Source: Rhizobium leguminosarum bv. viciae USDA 2370
GTDB lineage: Bacteria > Pseudomonadota > Alphaproteobacteria > Rhizobiales > Rhizobiaceae
Assembly: GCF_002008365.1 (NCBI RefSeq)
Contig: NZ_MRDL01000066.1
Coordinates: 1-64,000 of the forward strand
DNA: 64,000 nt
Direction of reading: 5' to 3'
Shown: positions 57,915 to 64,000 of the stretch, in pieces
Layout of the letters: each line of letters opens with the position of its first letter
Numbering within the stretch: the first letter of the stretch is position 1
Program-made: the position numbers and the translations under genes
The notes under the pieces: model-generated
Database searches by the model: none
What the model was told of the DNA's origin: nothing
Seen by the model: only the letters and a program-made list of their open reading frames with translations

Positions 57915-60619
57915 CGGAGTTCATCCAGTTTCGGAATGTCGTTGGGTTTCGGCAGGCGGATGGTGAAGACGGCGCCCGGACGGCCCGTCCGGTTGCCGGC
58001 GGTGATCGTGCCACCCATCGCCTCGATGAAGCCGCGGCAGATGGAAAGGCCAAGCCCGGTGCCGGCGCGCACCTGATCGCCCTTGCGCACGCGGTAGAAG
58101 GTATCGAAGACGCGGTTAAGATCGGCCGGCGGAATGCCTGGGCCTTCGTCCGAAATCTGCACGACGACGTTGTCGGCATCGGCCCAGCCCTCGATATGGA
58201 TCACCGATCCCTCGGGCGCGTATTTCGCGGCATTGTCGAGCAGGTTGAAGATCACCTGCTCGAACAGGACAGGATCGACGCGCACCATCGGCAGGTCGGC
58301 GGGAATGTTCATCTCGGTCTTGTGGCCGTCGAGGATCTTGGCGGCACGGCGCAGCGCGCTGCCGACGATATCGCCGGCATAATGCAGCGCATAGTTCGGC
58401 TCCATCGCACCGGATTCGATCTTGGTCATGTCGAGCAGGTTGGCGATGAAGCGGTTGAGGCGTTCGGATTCGTCGACGACGGTCGACAGCAGGTCGCTGC
58501 GGTCCTCCTCCGGCATCGAGGCGAAATAGTCGCGCAGCGTGCCGGCGGCGCCGAGGATGGCGGCAAGCGGTGTCTTCAGGTCGTGCGAGATCGAAGTCAG
58601 TAGGGCCGAGCGCAGCCGGTCTGCTTCGGCCCCAAGTCTTGCCCGGTCGACATCAGCGACGAGCTGGACGCGTTCGATGGCAAGGGCCGCCTGGTCGGCC
58701 AGCGCATCGAGCAGCCGCTGCTGTTCGGGCGTCAGCAACGGTCCGTCGCGGCGGTCACTGTCGAGGCCGATGACACCAACGGCGGTGCGCCCGGTTCTCA
58801 GCGGCACATAGAGGCGCTTGGCGCCGGGCAGGGTGTCGGCGCCGCGGCCGGCGGCGTGATTGTGCTCCCAGGCCCAGCGGGCGGCAGCGATATCGGCATC
58901 GTCGAGCGTATCATCAGGCGGATAACCGGCCTTGACGGCGATGGTACCGTCTTCCGGCAGCAGTAGCACGACGCGGACCTTCAGCATCGAGGCGAGCTGG
59001 AAGGCGGTCGCCCAGAGCACGTCGTCGAGCGTGCCGGTGCCGGCGAGCTTTTTCGAGAAGAGATAGAGATCTTCCGTCGTCCGCGCCCGCTGGCGGGCAG
59101 CGGCGGCTTGGCGCTGGACGGTCGCGGTCAGGTTGCTGGCGATGATGGCGACGCCCAGGAAGAAGAAGAGCGCAAGCACGCTTTCCGGATCGCTGATCGT
59201 CAGCGTGTAGCGCGGCGGCAGGAAGAAGAAATTGAAGGACAGCGCGCTGAGGATGCAGCTGTAGAGGGCCGGCCGCAGGCCGTGGAGGACGGCTGAGGTC
59301 AGCACCGCCATCAGGAAGACGAGGGCGAGGTTGCGTACGTCGAGCACCTGGTCGAGCACGACGCTGACGCCGAGCGCGATGGCAACATAAAAGGTTGCCA
59401 GCAGGTAGGCCCTGAAATCCAGTTGCGGCGCGGTGGCCGCCGCCCTGACGCCGCGCGCGGTGGTGCCGTCCTTCTCACTGCCTGAAATCACATGGACGCT
59501 GATCTCGCCGGTCTTGCGGATCAGCTCGTCGGTGATCGAGCGGCTCCACCAGTCGCGCCATGTCGGCTTCTTCGGGGCGCCGATGACGATATGGGTGACG
59601 TTGTTGGCGGTGGCGTGGCGGACAAGTTCTTCGGCGACTTCGCGGCCGGGAAGGGTGATCGCTTCGCCGCCGAGCTGCTCGGCAAGTCGCAGCGTGGCGG
59701 CGACGGTATCGCGCTCGGCTTCGTTCAGATTGATCGATCGGTTGGTCTCGATATAGACGGCAGCCCAGGGCGCGCGCAGCCGCGAGGCCATACGGGCAGC
59801 ATAACGCACCAGCGAGGCGGAGCGCGGATGGTGGTCAACCGAGACGAGAACGCGTTCGCCCGCCGCCCAGGGGCCGGATATGGCATGGGCCTGCATATGC
59901 GTGAGCAACTGGTCGTCGACGCGCTGTGCGGTCTTACGCAGCGCAAGCTCTCGCAGCGCCGTCAGGTTGCCCGGGGTGAAGTAGTTGGTCAGCGCCCGCT
60001 CGGCCGTCCGCGGCATGTAGACCTTGCCGTCATGCAGGCGCTTGATCAGATCATCCGGCGTCAGGTCGATGATCTCGATGTCGTCAGCGAGGTCGATGAT
60101 CGAGTCCGGCACTGTCTCGCGCACACGGATGCGGGTGATCTGCGAGACGACGTCGTTCAGGCTCTCGACATGCTGGATGTTCAGCGTCGTATAGACATCG
60201 ATGCCGCGATCGAGCAATTCCTTGACGTCGAGATAGCGCTTCGGATGACGGCTGCCCTCGGCATTGGTATGGGCGAGTTCGTCGACCAGCACGAGATCAG
60301 GCCGGCGGGCGAGGATGCCGTCGAGATCCATTTCCTCGAGCGGCCGGCCCTTGTAGCTGATTTCGACGCGAGGGATGATCTCGAAGCCGGCAAGGAGCGC
60401 CTCGGTCTCCTTGCGGCCGTGGGTCTCGACGACGCCGATGACGACATCGAGACCGTCGGCGATCTTGGCACGGCCGGAGACGAGCATCTCGTAGGTCTTG
60501 CCGACGCCGGGCGCGGCACCCAGAAAGATCTTCAGACGGCCGCGTGTCTCCGCCCGGGCTTTTTCGAGAAGCGCATCGGGCGAGGGCCTGCCGGCCTGAT
60601 CGCGATTGTCGTCTGGCAT
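57911..60619 (-). CDS. kdpD: KdpD osmosensitive potassium sensor kinase
   Basis: A 902-residue kinase: KdpD N-domain with Walker A (GAAPGVGKTYEML), a Usp-like domain (~250-370), four transmembrane helices (~400-500, DUF4118), GAF domain, HisKA (LTSISHDLKTPLAAILG) and HATPase (NLLDNAAKYAPEGS, GTGLGLSICRG). Full length. A 112-base gap separates it from kdpC, where a promoter for kdpDE could lie. Confidence 0.95.
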   Translation of the reverse strand: MPDDNRDQAGRPSPDALLEKARAETRGRLKIFLGAAPGVGKTYEMLVSGRAKIADGLDVVIGVVETHGRKETEALLAGFEIIPRVEISYKGRPLEEMDLDGILARRPDLVLVDELAHTNAEGSRHPKRYLDVKELLDRGIDVYTTLNIQHVESLNDVVSQITRIRVRETVPDSIIDLADDIEIIDLTPDDLIKRLHDGKVYMPRTAERALTNYFTPGNLTALRELALRKTAQRVDDQLLTHMQAHAISGPWAAGERVLVSVDHHPRSASLVRYAARMASRLRAPWAAVYIETNRSINLNEAERDTVAATLRLAEQLGGEAITLPGREVAEELVRHATANNVTHIVIGAPKKPTWRDWWSRSITDELIRKTGEISVHVISGSEKDGTTARGVRAAATAPQLDFRAYLLATFYVAIALGVSVVLDQVLDVRNLALVFLMAVLTSAVLHGLRPALYSCILSALSFNFFFLPPRYTLTISDPESVLALFFFLGVAIIASNLTATVQRQAAAARQRARTTEDLYLFSKKLAGTGTLDDVLWATAFQLASMLKVRVVLLLPEDGTIAVKAGYPPDDTLDDADIAAARWAWEHNHAAGRGADTLPGAKRLYVPLRTGRTAVGVIGLDSDRRDGPLLTPEQQRLLDALADQAALAIERVQLVADVDRARLGAEADRLRSALLTSISHDLKTPLAAILGAAGTLRDYFASMPEEDRSDLLSTVVDESERLNRFIANLLDMTKIESGAMEPNYALHYAGDIVGSALRRAAKILDGHKTEMNIPADLPMVRVDPVLFEQVIFNLLDNAAKYAPEGSVIHIEGWADADNVVVQISDEGPGIPPADLNRVFDTFYRVRKGDQVRAGTGLGLSICRGFIEAMGGTITAGNRTGRPGAVFTIRLPKPNDIPKLDELR

Positions 60620-60731
60620 GCGTATGGTCTTTCTGCAGATGGCTGGCGAGGACGGGCTACATCACCCTATCCCTCGCCCCTGTGACGAGCGCAGGGATGA
60701 GGGAAGGAAAGGGGCGCCCAGCCTGCCAGGG

Positions 60732-61301
60732 TCACTGAGTCATAGAAGCATCAAGGCTCTGGTTCAACGCCAGAACATTGACTGTAGGTTCGCCGAGAAT
60801 GCCGAGTTCGCGGCCTTGAACGGCACCGTCGACCAACGCCTTGACCTTGGCCTCGTCGATAGCACGCGCTTTGGCGACGCGCTGCACCTGGAAGTAAGCG
60901 GCCTCCGGGGAGATATGGGGATCGAGGCCGCTGCCCGAAGCGGTGACCAGGTCGGCGGGCACCTCCGCATTCGGGTTTGCCGCCTTGGCCGCGTCGTAGT
61001 CGCCCTTGACGCGGTCGATCAGCTTCTGGCTGGTCGGGCCGAGGTTCGAGCCGCTGGAGGCGGCCGCATTGTAGCCGTCGCCGGCGGCCGAGGGACGGCC
61101 GTGGAAATACTTGTCGCTGGTGAAGGCCTGGCCGATCAGCGTCGAGCCGATCACCTGGCCGTTCTTCTCGATCAGGCTGCCGTTCGCCTGAGCCGGGAAG
61201 AGGGCCTGGGCAGCACCCGTCATGGCGAGCGGATAAAGCAGGCCGGTGATGGCGGTGGTGGCGACGATCATGACGACCGCCGGACGAAGTTCTTTCAACA
61301 T
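60732..61301 (-). CDS. kdpC: KdpC subunit of potassium-transporting ATPase
   Basis: A 189-residue protein with one N-terminal helix (RPAVVMIVATTAITGLLYPL) and the periplasmic KdpC core (LIGQAFTSDKYFHGRPSAAG, SGSNLGPTSQKLIDRVKGDY, ASGSGLDPHISPEAAYFQVQ). The start at 61301 is the family start; longer upstream frame is not supported. It helps K+ delivery to the pump. Confidence 0.94.
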   Translation of the reverse strand: MLKELRPAVVMIVATTAITGLLYPLAMTGAAQALFPAQANGSLIEKNGQVIGSTLIGQAFTSDKYFHGRPSAAGDGYNAAASSGSNLGPTSQKLIDRVKGDYDAAKAANPNAEVPADLVTASGSGLDPHISPEAAYFQVQRVAKARAIDEAKVKALVDGAVQGRELGILGEPTVNVLALNQSLDASMTQ

Positions 61302-61335
61302 TGTCTTACTCCTTCGAGTGTTCAGACGGGATCCG

Positions 61336-63396
61336 TTAGGCGAGGCCGAGGGCGGCGACAGCCATGTCGATCGCCTTGATGCCGATGAAGGGAACGATGA
61401 TGCCGCCGGCACCGTAGATCAGCAGGTTGCGCGACAGCAGCGCGCCGGCGCCGATCGGACGGTAGCGGACGCCCTTCAGCGACAGCGGGATCAGCGCGAT
61501 GATGATCAGCGCGTTGAAGATGATTGCCGAGAGGATGGCGCTTTGCGGCGTCGAAAGCCCCATGACGTTCAGGACGCCGAGCTGCGGGTAAAAGGTCAGG
61601 AACATCGCCGGGATGATGGCGAAGTACTTGGCGATGTCGTTGGCGATCGAGAAGGTCGTCAGCGCGCCGCGCGTCATCAACAGCTGTTTGCCGATCTCGA
61701 CGATCTCGATGAGCTTCGTCGGGTCGCTGTCGAGGTCGACCATGTTGCCGGCCTCGCGGGCAGCGACAGTGCCGGTGTTCATGGCGACGCCGACATCGGC
61801 CTGGGCGAGCGCCGGCGCATCGTTGGTGCCGTCGCCGCACATGGCGACGAGCTTGCCCTTCGACTGTTCCTCGCGCATCAGCGCCAGCTTCATCTCCGGC
61901 GTTGCCTGGGCGAGGAAGTCGTCGACACCGGCTTCGGCGGCGATGGCCGCTGCCGTCAGCGGGTTGTCGCCAGTGATCATCACGGTGCGGATGCCCATGC
62001 GGCGCAGCTCGGTGAAGCGTTCGCGGATGCCGCCCTTGACGATGTCCTTCAGCTGGATGACGCCAAGCAGCTTGCCGTCGCGGGCAACGGCGAGCGGCGT
62101 GCCGCCAGCCTTGGCGACCTCGTCTGATATCGACTGCAGTTCGCGCACGACCTCGCTGCCGTTTTTCGAGGATGCGTCGCCGTTGACATAGGCCAGCACG
62201 GCATCGACTGCGCCTTTGCGGATCGAAGCGCCTTCGAGATCGACGCCGCTCATGCGGGTCTGGGCGGTGAAGGGCACGAAGGTCGCCTTGAGGCTCGCCA
62301 TGTCGCGGCCGCGAATCGCATATTTTTCCTTGGCGAGCACGACGATGGAGCGGCCTTCCGGGGTTTCGTCGGCAAGCGAGGCGAGCTGGGCGGCGTCGGC
62401 GAGATCCTGCTCGGAAACGCCGCGAACCGGGCGGAAGGTCGTCGCCTGACGATTGCCGAGGGTGATCGTGCCGGTCTTGTCGAGCAGCAGCGTATCGACG
62501 TCGCCGGCGGCTTCGACCGCACGGCCGGACATGGCGAGCACGTTGAAGCGGACGAGGCGGTCCATGCCGGCAATGCCGATCGCCGACAGCAGCGCACCGA
62601 TCGTCGTCGGGATCAGCGTCACGAAGAGGGCGACGAGCACGATGATCGGGATCGAGCCGCCGGCATAGATGGCAAAGCTCGGGATCGTCGCGGTGGCGAG
62701 CACGAAGATCAACGTCATACCGGCAAGCAGGATGTTGAGCGCAATCTCGTTCGGAGTCTTCTGGCGTTCGGCACCTTCGACGAGCGCGATCATCCGGTCG
62801 AGGAAGGTTGAGCCGGCAGCGGCGGTGATGCGGACGCGGATCCAGTCGGACAGCACCTGCGTGCCGCCTGTTACCGCCGAGCGGTCGCCGCCGGATTCGC
62901 GGATGACCGGCGCGGATTCGCCTGTGATCGCCGCTTCGTTGACGGAGGCCACACCTTCGATGACTTCACCGTCCGACGGGATGATGTCGCCGGCCTCGAC
63001 GAGCACGAGGTCGCCGACCTTGAGGCTGGTGCCCGGCACCATGCGGTAGCCGCTGCCATTATTGGCGGTGAGCAGCTTCGCCTGGGTTTCGGTGCGCGCC
63101 TTGCGCAGCGAATCCGCCTGCGCCTTGCCGCGACCTTCGGCAACGGCCTCGGCGAAATTGGCAAACAGCACGGTGAACCAGAGCCAAAGATTGATCTGGA
63201 ACGAGAAGCCGAGGTTGCCGTTGCCCGCCACGAGATCGCGCAGGAAGAGGATGGTGGTCAGCACCGAGACCGTGGCCACGACGAACATGACCGGGTTTCT
63301 GGCGAGTGCCCGGGGGTTGAGCTTCTTGAAAGCGGCACCCACGGCCGGAATGAGGATGCGAGAATCCATGATGCTCGCGGATTTGGCCTGGCTCAT
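61336..63396 (-). CDS. kdpB: KdpB catalytic subunit of potassium-transporting ATPase
   Basis: A 686-residue P-type ATPase: actuator ITGESAPVIRESGGD, phosphorylation site LLDKTGTITLGNRQA, hinge MCGDGTNDAPALAQADVGVA, and membrane segment PTTIGALLSAIGIAG. The start is MSQAKSASIMDSRIL at 63396; the frame from 63864 extends falsely through the upstream small gene and kdpA. It hydrolyses ATP to drive K+ through KdpA. Confidence 0.95.
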   Translation of the reverse strand: MSQAKSASIMDSRILIPAVGAAFKKLNPRALARNPVMFVVATVSVLTTILFLRDLVAGNGNLGFSFQINLWLWFTVLFANFAEAVAEGRGKAQADSLRKARTETQAKLLTANNGSGYRMVPGTSLKVGDLVLVEAGDIIPSDGEVIEGVASVNEAAITGESAPVIRESGGDRSAVTGGTQVLSDWIRVRITAAAGSTFLDRMIALVEGAERQKTPNEIALNILLAGMTLIFVLATATIPSFAIYAGGSIPIIVLVALFVTLIPTTIGALLSAIGIAGMDRLVRFNVLAMSGRAVEAAGDVDTLLLDKTGTITLGNRQATTFRPVRGVSEQDLADAAQLASLADETPEGRSIVVLAKEKYAIRGRDMASLKATFVPFTAQTRMSGVDLEGASIRKGAVDAVLAYVNGDASSKNGSEVVRELQSISDEVAKAGGTPLAVARDGKLLGVIQLKDIVKGGIRERFTELRRMGIRTVMITGDNPLTAAAIAAEAGVDDFLAQATPEMKLALMREEQSKGKLVAMCGDGTNDAPALAQADVGVAMNTGTVAAREAGNMVDLDSDPTKLIEIVEIGKQLLMTRGALTTFSIANDIAKYFAIIPAMFLTFYPQLGVLNVMGLSTPQSAILSAIIFNALIIIALIPLSLKGVRYRPIGAGALLSRNLLIYGAGGIIVPFIGIKAIDMAVAALGLA

Positions 63397-63440
63397 AAGA
63401 GACTCCAGCTTTGAAACGAGGATGGCGAACCGGAAGCCGG

Positions 63441-63596
63441 TCAGCCCTGTAAGATTTTGCATATGGCGGCGATGACGAGGAGGCCCGCCATCATCACCAG
63501 GATGATGTCGGAGGCTTGGGGTCTCGGGCCATTCCCACGTCCCGGCGCGCCAGGACGTGAGTGGAAGGCGTTGCGAAGCCTGTGACGGAGGATCAT
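63441..63596 (-). CDS. Small membrane protein in the KdpF position
   Basis: A 51-residue frame starting 9 bases after the kdpA stop: a basic, Arg-rich half (RHRLRNAFHSRPGAPGRGNG) and one C-terminal hydrophobic helix (IILVMMAGLLVIAAICKILQ) ending at residue 51. KdpF is usually ~29 residues with a single helix and almost no extension. This may be an extended KdpF or an unrelated filler. It ends 44 bases before kdpB. Confidence 0.45.
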   Translation of the reverse strand: MILRHRLRNAFHSRPGAPGRGNGPRPQASDIILVMMAGLLVIAAICKILQG

Positions 63597-63605
63597 GGCA
63601 TAACC

Positions 63606-64000
63606 TCAAAAGGTCTGGCCGGCGATCATGACCAGGTGCTCGACGACGGGGCCAAGGGCCAACGCCGGGAAGAAGGTCAGGCCGCCGACGATCAGGATCG
63701 TGCCGACGAGCAGGCCGACGAAGAGCGGACCGTCCGTCGGGAAGGTGCCCGCCGAGGCCGGAACCGACTTCTTGGCGATCAGCGAACCGGCGATTGCAAG
63801 CGCCGGGATGATGACCAGAAAGCGGCCCATCAGCATACCGAGGCCAAGGGTTATGTTGTACCAAGGCGTATTGCCCGTCAGGCCGCCGAAAGCCGAGCCG
63901 TTGTTCGCTGCCGCTGATGTATAGGCATAGAGGATTTCGGAGAAGCCGTGCGGGCCGGCGGTCCCGACCGATGCAACCGCACTCGGAAGGACGCTTGCGA
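63606..64000 (-). CDS. kdpA: KdpA potassium-binding subunit, C-terminal part (cut by window edge)
   Basis: The last ~131 residues of KdpA: GPHGFSEILYAYTSAAANNG followed by SAFGGLTGNTPWYN carries a K+ selectivity-filter-like loop, then membrane helices MLMGRFLVIIPALAIAGSLI and LFVGLLVGTILIVGGLTFFP and the terminal LGPVVEHLVMIAGQTF. The N-terminal part lies beyond base 64000. It is first in the kdp operon. Confidence 0.93.
   Translation of the reverse strand, partial: ASVLPSAVASVGTAGPHGFSEILYAYTSAAANNGSAFGGLTGNTPWYNITLGLGMLMGRFLVIIPALAIAGSLIAKKSVPASAGTFPTDGPLFVGLLVGTILIVGGLTFFPALALGPVVEHLVMIAGQTF

Noticed and set aside
1..64000. CRISPR arrays, tRNA and rRNA genes, full insertion sequences
   Set aside because: No regular direct-repeat array, no cloverleaf or rRNA motif and no transposase frame was found by reading; short tRNAs could still be missed without a covariance search.

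Overview
The window is alphaproteobacterial and points to the Rhizobium leguminosarum/etli group. It is GC-rich and holds an Agrobacterium/Rhizobium-type TraA relaxase with BID repeats, an Omp2b/RopA-type porin, a FixL/FixK/FxkR-like oxygen-sensing module and an EIIA-Ntr gene next to kdpDE. No rRNA, tRNA or CRISPR array was seen.

Layout. Bases 1-4090 hold the 3' part of traA followed by a graveyard of broken genes (LysR, SorC, DUF2892 and unrecognised fragments). Bases 4108-7406 are a sulfide/sulfite detoxification operon (blh-bigR-two YeeE/YedE permease halves-TauE) with a perfect palindromic BigR-type operator. Bases 7.6-38 kb form a low-oxygen/stress island: universal stress proteins, two P-type ATPases, DksA-like protein, pyridoxamine-oxidase-like protein, zinc alcohol dehydrogenase, DegP, BON proteins, Hsp20, beta-CASP metallo-hydrolase, acetate kinase, phosphoketolase, CBS-BON protein, VIT transporter and DUF982. 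In its middle sit a heme-PAS hybrid kinase, a FixK-type regulator and an OmpR-type response regulator. Ten exact TTGAY-N4-RTCAA boxes (plus two degenerate ones) lie in front of these genes. The local regulators and the boxes together make this a self-contained oxygen-responsive regulon, and it is the main discovery of the window.

Bases 36.5-41.5 kb carry DUF302, EF-hand, cytochrome b561 and PepSY genes and a PhoPQ-like two-component system. A gene-free stretch (41.5-42.05 kb) then leads into apparently core genes: a GntR-controlled PLP enzyme/CUT1 ABC transporter/metallophosphoesterase operon (42-49 kb), pepT, a SleB-type cell-wall hydrolase, the sulfate ABC operon sbp-cysTWA, a porin, ptsN, and the kdp operon (kdpA-small ORF-kdpB-kdpC-kdpD-kdpE, reading leftwards and cut by the right edge).

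How the genes work together (inference): the FixL-like kinase senses O2 and phosphorylates the FxkR-like regulator. That regulator acts on a K-box-like tandem repeat to turn on fixK, and FixK activates the boxed promoters. The output is ATP by substrate-level phosphorylation (phosphoketolase to acetyl-phosphate to acetate kinase), redox disposal, metal transport and protein/envelope protection. The accessory half also shows heavy decay and recombination: an in-frame stop in a usp gene, an ABC transporter fused to an EF-hand fragment, and a VIT gene that appears to have captured a usp promoter and leader.
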